Part shown: in pieces, positions 44,484 to 57,691 of the stretch
Layout: each line of letters opens with the position of its first letter
How positions within the stretch are numbered: position 1 is the stretch's first letter
DNA from: Triplophysa rosa
Lineage: Eukaryota; Chordata; Actinopteri; Cypriniformes; Nemacheilidae
Direction of reading: 5' to 3'
Length of the DNA stretch: 64,000 bases
NCBI RefSeq assembly: GCF_024868665.1
Contig: NC_079890.1
Coordinates: 39,822,093 to 39,886,092, forward strand
Notes under the pieces: generated by a model
Told to the model about the DNA's origin: nothing
Databases searched by the model: none
What the model saw: only the letters and a program-made list of their open reading frames with translations
Made by a program: the position numbers and the translations under genes

Positions 44484-45784
44484 CACCTGTTGAATTCATT
44501 TGAATGTGGTTTAGATCTCAAAATCAAGTCTCATAATCACAATGCCTGTCCCAAATAGCAAACCTACATAGAATCAATGTTGATTTTTGGTTAGACCGAT
44601 GTTGAATCAACATTCACAATTTTGTTTTACGTCGGAAATAAAACATTGATTCAATATCGAAACGGTGTTATCAATACGACGCATCTGATCAGAACCATAA
44701 CCTTATTTGGAAACTTAATGGGAGGACCGCCGTCACCAGAGTAACCATCTGAGGTAAGAATTATGTTTTGATTTTACATGGTTCTTTATACTAAAATATA
44801 AAATATTTGACCAGTATTTTGTTGTTAAAGTTGTAATGTGTTATACTCATGTTACTGTTATTTTTTTTTTCCTATTTTTTTTTTTTTTGCTGTAACGCAG
44901 TAGTGTAAGGCATTACTAATCAATTTTCAGTAATATTTTACTCGGTACATGTTCAGTAATGCTTGCGTTACAACAAACCTTTCGCACGCGAGACATTAAC
45001 AAATCAAAAATCCCGCAAGTAAGTTCTATTTCCTGTTGGTGAATAGACGCTTGTGGTGTCATTCATCTCCCTCTGGCTGGTGGACCTATTTTGTATTGTA
45101 ACGGCATGATTTCAGCCTCTGAGCTACAGGTCCGAGGCTATTGGCCCCACCCGGTTCGCTGTAAACCCTAGTGCCAGTGTTGCCAGGGTCGTGATTTTCC
45201 CGCACAATTGGGCTATTTTGAAAATGCAGTTGCGGGAGGGTTGCGGGTTTTTGGGCTACGTTCATAATGTACTGCGGCCGCCAAAATGTTTATTTATATT
45301 TTAAGGATAAATGTTAATTGATGAGATTCTTAATGTGTATTCATACTCAGATGAATACCTGGCAACTCCAGGACCGGGCCGTTCTCAAAAGTGTGGGGAA
45401 CAAGTGTCTGACAGACAGGCTACAGTACAGCGAGGCACGCGGGAGCTCAGCTCAACCAAAGAGGAAAATATAGCGGTGGTATTAGACAATGCATCCGAAT
45501 GATGTTTTTACCAATGTGTCGTAAGGTGCATGTCACGTTGCACAATGAAAGAAATCACGCGTGAGTGTTCAACAGTTGATTCTTCCGGATGCCAAATATC
45601 ACGTTTGAGCAGCTATAAGCAGTCTAGAACAACTACAACATTGACGTGCTTGTACACATTATACATATGCAATAAATTTACCCATGCTTATTTCTTCAGC
45701 AAGTTTTTGCATGTCTTACGAAGAGAAAACACGTTTCTCATCCATTTCCGTGCGTGGCCTCGAGTACACATGGGATCTTTTTTA

Positions 45785-46050
45785 AAGGGACACTCCACCC
45801 AAAAACAAAAATTCTGTTATGGATTACTCACCCTCTAGTTGTTCCAAACCTGTATACATTTCTTTGTTCGGTTGAACACAAAAATATTTGGTAGAATGTA
45901 AGCAACTGAAAATTCTTTGGCATCATTGACAACCAGAGCAGAAAAAAATATATAATGGTAGTCAAAGGTGACCCAGAATTGTTTGCTTTCCTAAATCCCC
46001 CAAAATTTATGTTCAAATGAGTTCAACAGAAGAAAAAATATATACAATAC
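45785..46050. mobile_element. Foldback repeat starting AAAGGGACACTCC
   Basis: AAAGGGACACTCCACCCAAA and TTACTCACCCTCTAGTTGTT are the left end of a widespread fish DNA-transposon family also seen at 33.8 and 26.2 kb. The right end is eroded. Confidence 0.55.
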
Positions 46051-46259
46051 CTAGGAAACAATTCAGATAAGTAAATATAGCAATATAAACGTCTTTTGGC
46101 AGATAAAATAATCGGGCTAGTTTTCATTCCTTTTGGGCGGGTTTTGAGGGGTCACTGGGCTGCTTTCAGGAAGCTAGTTAGCAAGATCCCTGTGACCAGC
46201 AGCAATGACAAGGTAAGCTAACGTTTACATGATGACTAGCTAGAATTCTATATAATCTA

Positions 46260-46790
46260 GTTCAGTGATGGGATGGGACTATTTTGTATTCAAATACATT
46301 TGAAAAAAAATAATTGTATTTTGTATTTAAATGTGTTTAATCTTAGTATTTTTGTATTTTCAAACTAAAATACTTTTTGCCAATCCACCTCCTTATAAGA
46401 CTGGATGGGCAGTGTTTCAAATACATCCATTTGAAATACAAAATACTATTATTTTGTAACAGTATTTTGTATTTAAATGCATTTAATCTAGTACTTTTTG
46501 TATTTATTTGTGTATTGCCTAGTTAATTCAAGAAATCAGCAGTCTAAAGAGGTTGATTGGCAAAAGGTATTTTATATTTTGAAAATACAAAAATACAAAG
46601 ACTTATTTTAGAATGTTAAGTTCTACTTCTGTAGTTATTTTGGAGAAAGTAACTCAAAAGCAATACAGGAGTCATGTAACGTATTACAATTCTGAGACAG
46701 TAATATTGTAAGGTAAGGGATTACTTTTAAATAACAGTAACAAGTAATCTGTAATGTGTTACAGTTTGGAAGTAACTTGCACAACACTGG
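46260..46790. repeat. AT-rich repeats with TATTTTGTATTTAAATG words
   Basis: Imperfect repeats of TTTGTATTTAAATGC and AAATACAAAATACT, then a GTAACTCAAAAG to CAACACTGG segment like that at 23.2-23.7 kb. No gene. Confidence 0.6.
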
Positions 46791-47682
46791 TTATACTGTT
46801 TAGGTTTTGAAACTTTCTTGCATTATGAACATGTAATTTATCGTCGTGTTAGCACAAGGCCTGTTTGAGGTGAGTTGCGCTAAACACAAAGGTAAATGTT
46901 AAAGCTGTTTTAGTTGTTTAAAACGGCCACATGCTGCATCGATCAAGTTTTAAACATTGTAATTGTTGAAATTTTAAGATAGGCGTGTGGTTATTTAAAT
47001 TGGAAATAAAACCACAAAACTGTTTGTTCGAGCGAGGATGCAATGGTGTTTGACAGTAAAAAGCAAACAATTAATAAATGGTATCTTGTTTCTTTTAACA
47101 AAGCCTGTACAGCAATCATTGTTAGTTTCCTAACTTTAGATCGGTATTTCGGTCAGCATCATCATTGTGTGGAAGTACAGATAAAACACACCTGAACAAG
47201 CGAAATGATTTCTGCCTTCTGCTTCAGCGCTGCTCCTGTGACACGAGCATGAGCTGCTCACATGTAAATGCTCTAATCTTTTAACATGGCCACTGAAAAA
47301 ATACGTGACTATTGGATGTCAAACTATTCAAACTATTGGAAGCTTTTGTATGTTACCAGATGTCCCATGTGTGTATGGCGATGTCATCAACGAGTAGTTG
47401 CTCAGTTTGGTTCCATACACTGATTAGATTTTTCTTTAGGTGGTTGTCACAGAAAATGTTGCATTGTTACAGTTATGTGACTCTTCTGACAGTTTGTGAC
47501 TGGATTTGTAACGGGTATGAGTTGTTTTGACTTTTATTGCAGGTCTTTTGTTTTTCTGTGAGACCCAGTTGAAGATATCAAGAGATCAGAAGTTGGCCTA
47601 CAGTACACCACAGTGACTTCACTGCTGTTCCCTAAATGACTGACTACTACCATGTTACTAAGTAAAACTAAGCACCTGTGAC

Positions 47683-48596
47683 TAGGGATGGGAATCGCAG
47701 GGTACCTCCCGATACGATTCGATACTCGATACAGGGCTCACGATACCGATAATATCACAATGCGCCGATTCTGCGATAATCGATATATCGCTTGGCAATT
47801 CTATAACAATACATCACAACATCTGTAAATGAAGGGAAAAAAGGATCTATTAGATGAGCATTTTTAGTGTGTTGCGACTCTCTGTCTTTAGGTTTGTTTA
47901 TTCTTGCGCTTGTCTTTGGACTATGAGTCTCTGGTGACTCCACGCGTCTCCCAAAACGGGGGTTTGCGGCGCGTCACGACAAAGTGCTCACGCTATGAGG
48001 ATCATCGCGCATTTCAATGCAAGTTTCGCCTCGGCTCGCCTAAAGTTGAACTTTATAAAAACTATTAAAGCTTTACAAAACAATCTGACTTCTGAAATAC
48101 GTGAGAATGAGCTTTTTTAATATGCACGCGCAGATCCCTGCACCCCTGCACGAGCACTGTGGGTGAGAGAGAAAGCGCCGGACTGGAGCGAATCACGAAA
48201 CTACAGACTGAAAGAAGGTGAAAAGAGTATTCCCAACTTGCAGAGCGCTGAGTTAACCACGTCTACTTATTTACATTCACTACGAAATCCAAAGTGCGCC
48301 CAAACTTTTGATTTAAAAGAAGCTGGCGCATCTCTAATTTGTTGTTGGTCCGCCATTATGCTCGTATTTCTTCTCCGCTGTGAATTACATTTTCCGTTCA
48401 TCTGACCATCCGTAATCTGGGAGCATCACCACAAGAAATATGTGGGTACTGCCGTTCTGGTGAGCACAGTGTAGGTATGAATTTAGATCTTTTGCATTTG
48501 AAAAAAAATCGATACTTTGTGCCCGAGTATCGATAACGTCTCGCGGGGCTGAAATGTCACGATAAATCGCCATATCGATTTTTTCCCCCACCCCTA
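47683..48596. mobile_element. hAT-like element with perfect 8-bp target duplication
   Basis: Left end TAGGGATGGGAATCG; right end read backwards TAGGGGTGGGGGAAAAAATCG is similar. The flanks are identical octamers CCTGTGAC at 47675-47682 and 48597-48604. Subterminal CGATACTCGATAC and GAGTATCGATAAC words recur in inverted orientation. At 914 bp with no transposase, it is a non-autonomous copy inserted in the larger element. Confidence 0.9.
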
Positions 48597-49192
48597 CCTG
48601 TGACAGTTTGTGGAGTTTGTAGTTGTAACGGGGGTATAATGTGAAGCCTTTTATTCAGATGTGCATTATTATTAAACAGGTTGTCTTTAACAGGGAGACA
48701 GTAAGTTTTGGAATTTTTATGTTAATCTCCAACTCTGACAGGTCTTTGACTTGAACTGGTGCTGGTCCTTCAAGGTCACCTAAATAAATATTTTCTGTGT
48801 GTTTGTTTTTGTGGAACGAAAAGGAGAGTCACATAGTCCCGTTTGGTTAGTTTATTTTATAGTAAAAAAGCAATACTAATAGTGAATTATGTCTGAGGCT
48901 GTCAGTCTCTTAACGTCCTGCCTTACGTCCCTGAATATACTAGACATACACAGTTGGTACAAAATGACCAGTATTATTCTTGATAAAATATTGCACTTAA
49001 TTTGTAAATTTAGACTATTTATAGTAGCCTATTGACTTTTATACCTCTGTGTGTATTTGAGAGTAAATTTATATTAGTCTTGCGTAGAAGGTTTGTATGC
49101 TCTAAATATGTATTTGTAAATGTATATTTTGTATAATTAATAATAAGCAATGTAACAGAATGTGATGTTTAGTAAATTATTACCCAGCAAAC

Positions 49193-49537
49193 ACAGAACA
49201 TTCCCCTAACGTTAGTTTTCGGTTCTTCCAAGAACGTTCTTTTCGGGGGGGGGGGTTGCAACCAGAAAATAACGCTCCCAGAACGTTAGTTTCTGGTTCC
49301 CAGAGAGTTTTTTAAGGTTTGTTTTTGGTTATCTTTACGGAAATAAAATGTTAGTTTCATGGTTTTTATAACGTTAGGGTAACGTTCCCAAAACATTCTG
49401 GGAACCAGAAACTAACGTTTTATTAACGTAAAGAAAACTTTCCTGGAGAACCAAAAATGAACCTTAGAAAACAACATTCTGGGAACCAAAAATGAACGTT
49501 AGGGGAACATTCTGGGAACCAAAAATTGTTAGCTGGG
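49193..49537. mobile_element. MITE with CCCAGC termini and TA target
   Basis: Begins CCCAGCAAACAC and ends GTTAGCTGGG, flanked by TA on both sides, with dense internal AACGTT/TTCTGGGAACC repeats that fold back. Length 345 bp. Confidence 0.75.
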
Positions 49538-50463
49538 TACATAAACAAGCTTATTTATCTATTAGTTTTAAAGGAACAATACAGGGTTTTTAGGAGGATC
49601 TAGTGACAGAAATGCAATATAATATACAAAACTATTTCTTCAGAGATGTATAAAGACCTTACGTAATGAACCATTAATTTTGTAATACCTTAGAATAAGA
49701 TGTTTATATCTACATACAGAGCGGGCCTACATACATTGAATTCACCGCCATGTTTTGCGTTTTCTCTTCCTTTCCACTGCGGTATCGTGGTATCTCCATA
49801 GACATCTCTGAGTATCTCCGCTAAAAGCCTCAGTACCGCGGGTCCTAACGCGTCTCTGCTGGAAAGTCTTTATAATATTAACACAGGTCCTAGCTCCTGC
49901 CTGACTTTTATCCTTCTTTTTAAACTTAAAATCCACAGAACGTTTATTTTATGTAATACATAAGTCATGGCTCTTTCTACAGTCCTTCTAATGCCCGCAT
50001 GATCTCTTCCCTGCGTCAACACATCTTTTGTACTGTGGTGGCCACCGTCGTGTTTGGACTGAGCGATTCGTAGCAAATCTATAATACAACGCTAGTGGCC
50101 GCTGTTAATCAAGAACTGCGCCTTTAAGTATTTTGTGGTGTTAATGTTTATTATGTTAATTGTTAGTAATTTCACCGAGCTGAAATCAACATTGATTCAT
50201 TGTTGTGTAAGCAAACCAATTGCGTCAATTTCGTGTTGAATATGTGTTGATCTCTAACGTCGTTTCACCCAACTGAAATCAACATCGATTCAATGTTAGA
50301 TAAGTCAACCAATTGCGTCGATTTTCGGTTAGTTTTGAATGGCGTGACTGACATTGATTCAACATTACCCCGATGAGCAAAACGATGCCGGATCAACATC
50401 GGAGATCAACGTCGTTTCGATATCGTGAGAGATGTCGATTCTACGTTGGTTTGCTATCTGGGG

Positions 50464-51109
50464 TGTGTTCACAGATGTTATTTATTTTACACTGATGTGA
50501 ACACAGAAAAAACATCAACACATGATCAAATGTTTTAGAATAAATACAGGATTTAAGTCGATTTTTTCTTCAGACCCAAGTCTTAATACACAGGAAACTA
50601 TAATTCTATTGATTTTTTGTATACTTTAATTATTAAATGTACTACAAAATCATCTGTAACTGTGAAGTCAACTTACCAGTAATGTTGGTGAAAACTGAAG
50701 AGCCATGAGGATGTTGGATTTCTTCTTTCTATAAATGAAGTTAAGAGAGAGTTAAGAGTTGTCTATTTTGCACAACCTTCTATGCAAAGCACTCTTCCTG
50801 TTGGAATAACCTGAAGTCACGGATGGAGTGATGCCATCAGCCTGTCGCCACAGATCTTTTATTCAAAATGATGTTCTTTATGCAAACACAACCAAAAACC
50901 CATGAACATGTGCAGCGTCTACAGAGGAGCTCTCAGAGGGGAGAAGAAACGTCCTGTAGCTCAACTGCTAGAACATTGTGCTAGCGATGCAAAGGTTGTG
51001 CGTTTCTCGTTTCATGATTCTGGTTAAATTGAGAATCACGATTCTTTTGTTTCAAATAGAAATAGCGATTTTCTTACGATTCTGAATGACGACTAAACAT
51101 TCAAAGCCA
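50464..51109. other. Unassigned DNA before the palindrome array
   Basis: No gene. GAGAATCACGATTC at about 51031 is a short palindrome-like word of a dispersed element. Confidence 0.35.
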
Positions 51110-52105
51110 GTAAAAATTATATTTCTTGATATCAAGAATAGAATTTCTACTAGTAACAATTGCTATTTTTGATATCAGTAATTACATTTTCATTAGTAAA
51201 ATTGTGAATTACAATGACGTCATCACTCGCAGAAATGTGTATTCTTGATATCAAAAATTGAATTTCAACTAGTAACAAACGTAATTCTTGATATCTGTAA
51301 TTGCATTTTTACTAGTTAAATATCACAATAGGCTGCCATTCAAATTCAATTTCAGATATCAATAATTCATTTCTTAAATGTTAAAAATCTTATTTCAGAT
51401 ATCAGAAATGCAATTCTTACTATTTTTGATATCAAAATGTAACTCGTTGCTAGTAAAAATGCCAATTTTGATATCAAGAATTCAATTTTTACTAGTTGAA
51501 ATGCTCATTCTTGATATCTGTAAATGAATTTTAACATGTTGCATTTGGTATTTCTGATATCAGGAAATATATTTCAGATATCAATAAATCTGAGAGTAAT
51601 TGTAGATATCTAAAATGGCTTTCTTACTAGTAACAATCACATTGTTGATATCAAGAATTAACATTGTCACTAGTCAAAATGTAATTATTGATATCAGAAA
51701 TTGGCATTTTTACATGTAGTAATTCAATTGTTGATATCAATAATAGACATTACCACTAGTAACCACACAATTGTTGATATCATAAATTATGTTTTTACTA
51801 GTAAGAATTGCATTTCTGATATCTGAAATAAGATTTTTAACATGTAAGAAATGAATTATTGATATCTGAAATTGAATTTGAATGGCAGCCTATTGTGATA
51901 TTTAACTAGTAAAAATGCAATTACAGATATCAAGAACGACGTTTTTTACTAGTTGAAATTCAATTTTTGATATCATGAATGTACATTTCTGCGAGTGATG
52001 ACGTCATTGTTGATATCAAGAATTCACATTTTTACTAGTGAAAATGTAATTTCTGATATCAAAAACAGCAATTGTTACTAGTAAAAATTGAATTGTTGAC
52101 ATCAA
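51110..52105. repeat. 1-kb palindrome made of 43-bp units with alternating GATATC and ACTAGT
   Basis: GATATC hexamers occur at 51128, 51171, 51247, 51290, 51355, 51398, 51428, 51470, 51513, 51556, 51577, 51605, 51647, 51690, 51733, 51776, 51818, 51861, 51926, 51969, 52012 and 52055, mostly 42-43 bp apart. ACTAGT (sometimes ACATGT) sits midway at 21-22 bp. On top of this, the whole array is an inverted repeat: for example CAATAGGCTGCCATTCAAA at about 51326 is mirrored near 51880-51895, and TGACGTCATCACTCGCAGAA at 51215 is mirrored near 51982-52005. No coding potential. Transposon family origin is likely but not recognised. Confidence 0.95.
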
Positions 52106-52213
52106 AAATTCATATCCTGAGAATGATTAAAAGCTAATTCGGCTTGCCATACATGTGCGTTAATATGTTCAGCTGCGGAAAGCTGTTTGTTTTGCTAATG
52201 AACAGTGGCGAAC

Positions 52214-52451
52214 AAACGTCTCAAATCATTCGTCATTAGGCTGAAAAATCTGTCACAGCATACTAGTTATGCACTCACGTTGTGTGTGTAACGTTTTAAC
52301 TTGTCAATGACAAGCGCTAAAATCCACTTAATTCCGCTGAGATCTGCAGGTGCGCATTCCGTGGATTTTATGCGAGCATACACGCACAACGTGAGCGCGG
52401 TTTGCTGTGACAGATTGTTTAGTCTCCGGACGAATGATTTGAGACGTTTAA
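52214..52451. mobile_element. Second foldback element next to the array
   Basis: AAACGTCTCAAATCATTCGT on the left pairs with ACGAATGATTTGAGACGTTT on the right (with a one-base offset), and the arms continue with CTGTCACAGCA / TGCTGTGACAG and CACGTTGTG / CACAACGTG. The loop contains AAAATCCAC paired with GTGGATTTT. Confidence 0.85.
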
Positions 52452-52844
52452 GACGAAACTAACCGCAGATGAAACATAGTTTAGCTAAACCATTGCCATG
52501 GCATTACTACACGTGTGTTGTGTTGACACGCCGGACAGAAGGGGGTGGGGTTCGCTGTAACTCATTCTCATTTAAAGAGACATGCACCAAATGGGTTGCT
52601 GTGAGCATAACTGTTTTTGACGAGGCAAGAAGGGTTTTGTTTACACAGCCATTGAGTGTTTTTAAGCAGAATATGTTCCAGACATTTCATGAAGACCCTA
52701 AATAAATTATGCCAACTTGTTGAAAGTGCTCATTTTATAAGTCCTTTAAAACAAATACCATACTTGGTTTAATTTTTTTATTAAGTTTTACATCAAATGC
52801 AAAAGTTAAACTTCCTGAAAAGTATTAATGCATTGAAGTATCTT

Positions 52845-53262
<418 letters not shown>

Positions 53263-53289
53263 GCGTCACTATTAACTCACCTATAAACA

Positions 53290-54237
53290 GTTTAAAATAA
53301 CCTGAAAACACGAAATGTTGGGCAACTTGATGAAAAGCTCTTATACCGCAGCTTCTCTATTAGCAGGGCTCTCAAGTTTTATCAAAAGTTTGGAGTGAGA
53401 AGTGAGATTACATCAGTTAGGGTAGGAGTCACTCAAATATTTACCTATAATTGCCCAGCACAAATAAAAATTATAACAATTGCTAAATCTAATAAAGGAC
53501 ATATAAGTAGTTTTATATATTTTAAAATTATTTATCAAAAATAAATTTGCCCCTTTAAAAAGTGAACTGCATTTCCTTTAACAGGTTCTTAGGTGGTCGA
53601 AGCCAGGGACTGTGGATGTTAGCCTGCTGGTTAGCGTGATTGATTTATCATCGCTGACTGAATCATTTGACGGTTCGAGGCCCTCTCAGACCACCGGCCA
53701 GTTTTTACGTTGTTGGTCTTCTGTTTATCTGTATCGCTGGGTAGTTTTTAGATTTATATTTCAGTGCTTAATGCGTGGTCAGTAAAAAAAGAAAGTGTGG
53801 ATTGAGAGATGTTTTTTATCAACTGTATCAATATTCAGTTAACGACTTGCACTTGATTTTTGCTGCTGACCTCGCTTTTACTAGGAGTGATTTCTGGTGT
53901 TGCAGATTAGCTTATACAATATTTCAACCGATTGCTTTCTGCTTTCCACGTAAGCAATACGCTGTATGTAATAAGCAGGATACATACAATGGGATTGGTT
54001 GGCCTATATACAATTGCTGACCACGTTGTGTAACCTTAAATTACCAAAGAGAAGTCGTTTCTTCAGAAAGCAAGCAATGATTTGTTTAATGTTAGCAAAC
54101 ACTGCCCACATAATAAAATCCTGTAAAATGATCAGTGGTAAATTGGTCTGGTCTGGCTCGGTTCATCAGTGATTGGTTGACAAAGTTCAAATTTACTGGC
54201 TTTGGAAATCATCAGGAGGGGCTCATTATACAACAGA
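53290..54237. other. Unassigned intergenic DNA
   Basis: No gene recognised. A short ORF at 53775-54020 lacks features of a real protein. Confidence 0.4.
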
Positions 54238-54496
54238 CAAAACGCCGTAAATAACGCGCGCTCTGTGCAACCAAAACAGTGTTTTTACCCCATCATATGG
54301 CAAGACAGCAGCGCAAAAGGTGGCGCTTTTCGGGCACCTTAAAACTAGGGATGCACCGAAATGAAAATTCTTGCCTGAAGCCGAACATGATGTGAAACAC
54401 TTGGCCTAAGGCCGAATAATACCGAACACCGAACATGTTTTTTTGCATTTCTTCTATTTATTAAGCTATTTTTTTCACTATTGCATAAACTGAATT

Positions 54497-55732
54497 AGCT
54501 AGTGAGAATGGGGAAACTCACATCCAGCACCCGCACAATCAGCACTGGCGCCCCCCAGGGGTGCGTTCTCTCCCCACTGCTCTTCTCCCTGTACACAAAT
54601 GACTGCACTGCCCAGGACCCTTCTGTCAGACTTCTGAAGTTCACAGACGACACCACACTCATTGGCCTCATCCAGGATGGTGATGAGTCTGCGTACAGAC
54701 AGGAGGCTGAGCAGCTGGCTGTCTGGTGCAGTCATAACAACTTGGAGCTGAACACGCTTAAAACAGTGGAGACGATTGTGGACTTCAGGAGAAACCCCCC
54801 TGCACTCCCCCCTCTCACCATCATGAACAGCACTGTGGCAGCAGTGGAGTCATTCAGGTTCCTGGGCACCACCATCTCTCAGAACCTGAAGTGGGACAAT
54901 CACATTGGCTCCATTGCTAAAAAAGCCCAGCAAAGGTTGTACTTCTTACATCAGCTGAAGAAGTTCAACCTACCACAAACTCTATTAAAACAGTTTTACT
55001 CAGCTGTCATAGAGTCTGTCCTCTGCACATCCATCACTGTCTGGTTTGGCTCAGCCACAAAGTCAGACATCAGAAGACTACAGAGGACGGTTCGGACTGC
55101 TGAGAAGATCATTGGTGCTCCCCTGCCCACCCTCCAAGAACTGTATACATCCAGAGTGAGGAAAAGGGCTCAGAACATCACCCTGGACCTCTCACATCCA
55201 AGCCATCATCTCTTCACAGTGCTACAGAGCACTGAGCACCAGAACAACCAGACACAAAAACAGCTTCTTCCCTCAGGCCATCTACCTCTTCAACAGTTAA
55301 ATGTTTTTACACACCGTGCAATTAATAACTCTGTGCAATAATAATTAAGTGCAATATTAATGATATCCTCCAGATAATACACTATCTATTTTTATACAAC
55401 TTTTTCTGTCAATTATATTTCATTCATTCTGCTGTATATAGCACATACCTTGTACTACAATAGTCTATTCTTATTTTTTACTTGTACATATTTACATACA
55501 CACATAGCTTTACTCTCTATATCTTTATCTTATGTTTATTGTATTGTATTTCTTAATTGTTTATACCCATAGGCCCTTATTTAAATCATTGTGTAGTGTA
55601 TTCTATTGTGTTATGGTCTCTGTGTACTGTTGGTGCTGTTTCTGTGTTCTGGATGCTCCTGTCACCAAAACAAATTCCTTGTATGTGCAAACATACTTGA
55701 CAATAAAGCTCTTTCTGATTCTGAATAGTCAA
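54497..55732 (+). mobile_element. 5'-truncated Rex1-like LINE with partial reverse transcriptase
   Basis: The frame 54502-55341 (279 codons) encodes STGAPQGCVLSPLLFSLYTN, an active-site box FTDDT (usual F/YADD, here altered), then FLGTTIS and W-rich C-terminal blocks (VWFGSATKSDIRRLQRTV) as in Rex1/CR1-clade elements. The 3' end has TTGACAATAAAGCTCTTTCT and a GATTCTGA repeat. 5' truncated in the usual LINE manner. The Ala-to-Thr change in the ADD box and the missing 5' half make it inactive. Confidence 0.85.
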
Positions 55733-56010
55733 AATGTGCTTTTTATAATTTCTCTTGCTTTTCAATAAAATACAATGCAACTTAATATAAAATTGAGCAA
55801 AACAAAGTAAATTCAAACAAAAAATTGAGCCCTCTCCCTTCATGAATAGCCTATATTAATTAGGCCTTTAACTGACTGCTAAAAGAATGTGATGTAAGTT
55901 ACTCTGTACCTCTACAACAAAACACTTCATTACAAAGTGTCATTCCACATTAGGCCTATACGATAAAAAAAAGAATAAACTAAAACTGATGGATTATTAT
56001 AGGCTACATT

Positions 56011-57126
56011 CAGGGCTTGACATTAAGCATTGTCATGTGGTTGTCCTTCGGACAAGTAAATTTGACATTCACTTGTCCGAGTACAAAAATGACTTGTCCA
56101 AAGATAAAAAATATATATTTCTTTTGAATTATAATATAATATAATCAATATAATTGTTTCGGATTTAGATTGGTCAAGTTTGCTTCTAAGCATTTTAACT
56201 AGTGTCCGCTACTCTCCGTGACTGCTATAAAACAAAGGCAAGCAGTAATTATTATTAGTGTTAAGACTGTAAGTTAACTTTTTTTGCACATAGCACTGGT
56301 GCTAGAGAGGTTTAAAGTTTGGTAGCACAGGCAGAAATGTGCAAGTGTAGTTCAACATGAATAGGCAGATGACTGACAAAAGACATTAATGTTACATACA
56401 GATGGATAAATTAGGGCCGTATCATTTTTAGATTACCTAAATTTGTTTTAATATTTCTAAGTTCTGTGTTTTTCCTTTTTAACTATACAATAGTGGTATA
56501 TTAGTCCACATAAATTAGTAGTAAACTGGTAAACTGCAGTAAAATTCTTACTATATTGTTTTAGAACTTTACTATAGTATACAGTGTTTATCAATTTACT
56601 ACAAGGGCACTTCAATTTTCTATAGTGCACTACAGTATTTTTTGTCTGAGTTTTCAATTTAAGGGGACTTTTATTTTGACGGGTCTTTGGTAAGACGCTT
56701 GTTTGCAGATAGCTTCACTCAAACACTAAAACACTCGTAAAATAAACTCTCAGAGCAACTCAGGAGATGAAGTTCATGTGTTCGTATCCTCATACAGTGC
56801 AGCACAGATAAATCCTCGACCATCACTCGTGTTGTATGTTAAACTGCACATAGTTCACTCAGACACGCAGAACAGCCAGATGACATTTAAATAACAGGAT
56901 TCCGCGTCCGCGTGGACTCAGTGCGCATTGATTATAGTCACACACAAACAAGCACAACCACGACAAACACGCAGCTCTGTCTAATGCATATATTCTTATT
57001 ATTCTACATATATGTCGCACTATTCTTTTTTTCAAGTTACTTGTCCGGTCGGGCAAGTAAAATTCTCTCTCACTTGCCCATACAAAACATTCACTTGTCC
57101 CGGACAAGCGTTAATGTCGAGCCCTG
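56011..57126. mobile_element. Inverted-repeat element (CAGGGCTTGACATTAA) nested in the hAT element
   Basis: Left CAGGGCTTGACATTAA and right TTAATGTCGAGCCCTG are inverted repeats with one mismatch. The flanks carry CTACATT at 56004-56010 and 57127-57133, a perfect 7-bp duplication. Internal ACTTGTCC/GGACAAGT repeats near both ends. 1,116 bp, no ORF of note. Probably hAT superfamily. Confidence 0.88.
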
Positions 57127-57691
57127 CTACATTGCAAAATGATTTGAGAAAAAAAACCATCCAATGCAAGCAATTCTGACTTATGCTGACTGACAACCAT
57201 TTCAGTTCACGTCTCTCCTCCAAACTCCGCCCACAAAAGATGACCGTTCTCTCAGAAGGTGCACCGAACATACTTTGACAAATTGTTTAGTTCAGGGAAC
57301 TGTGTGCATGCGACCACTGTATGATGTCAAAGGATGTCGCGAGCGGCGGGGCTACTGTCAGACCACCCGCTTCCGTCTGAAGTAAAGTTACCGACCGGTA
57401 AACACGCTTTCATTCGGACATTTACTTCCGTGCGGCAAGTCCCGTGCTGTGTCTTTCTCTGACACTTTAAAATGCTCCACGCACACACACTGCAAGAATG
57501 TTTGCGGCGGGAATAAAACGCATGCGTGTTTCTCTCTCTCTCTCTGCGCTGGTTGCTGCTTGATCGTATCACCAGTCATGTTCGGTAAAATTTATTCAGC
57601 CACTTCACACATTCGGCCGAACTTGCGTTTTTTGCTATTTTCGGCCGAACATTTTCGGTGGCCGAACATTCGGTGCATCCCTACTTAAAAC

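Larger units (their letters stand above)
44550..50463. mobile_element. Large element (about 5.9 kb) with ATAGCAAACC inverted ends
   Basis: Left end CCCAAATAGCAAACC followed by TACATAGAATC; the right end read backwards is CCCCAGATAGCAAACC followed by AACGTAGAATC. Both subterminal regions are full of AATCAACATTGATTC-type words (44570-44690 and 50170-50450), supporting one element. No transposase ORF is seen, and no clear target duplication. The interior is filled by later insertions. Confidence 0.5.
54346..57683. mobile_element. hAT-like element with perfect 8-bp target duplication, carrying nested elements
   Basis: Termini TAGGGATGCACCGAA and TTCGGTGCATCCCTA are exact inverted repeats. The flanks are identical octamers CTTAAAAC at 54338-54345 and 57684-57691. 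Subterminal CCGAACA/TGTTCGG repeats are typical of this family. A Rex1-like LINE and another inverted-repeat element lie inside. No transposase remains. Confidence 0.93.

Noticed and set aside
51110..52105. Regular repeat spacing reminiscent of a CRISPR array
   Set aside because: The genome is eukaryotic, the conserved words are only 6 bp, and the array is a large inverted repeat; no cas genes exist here.
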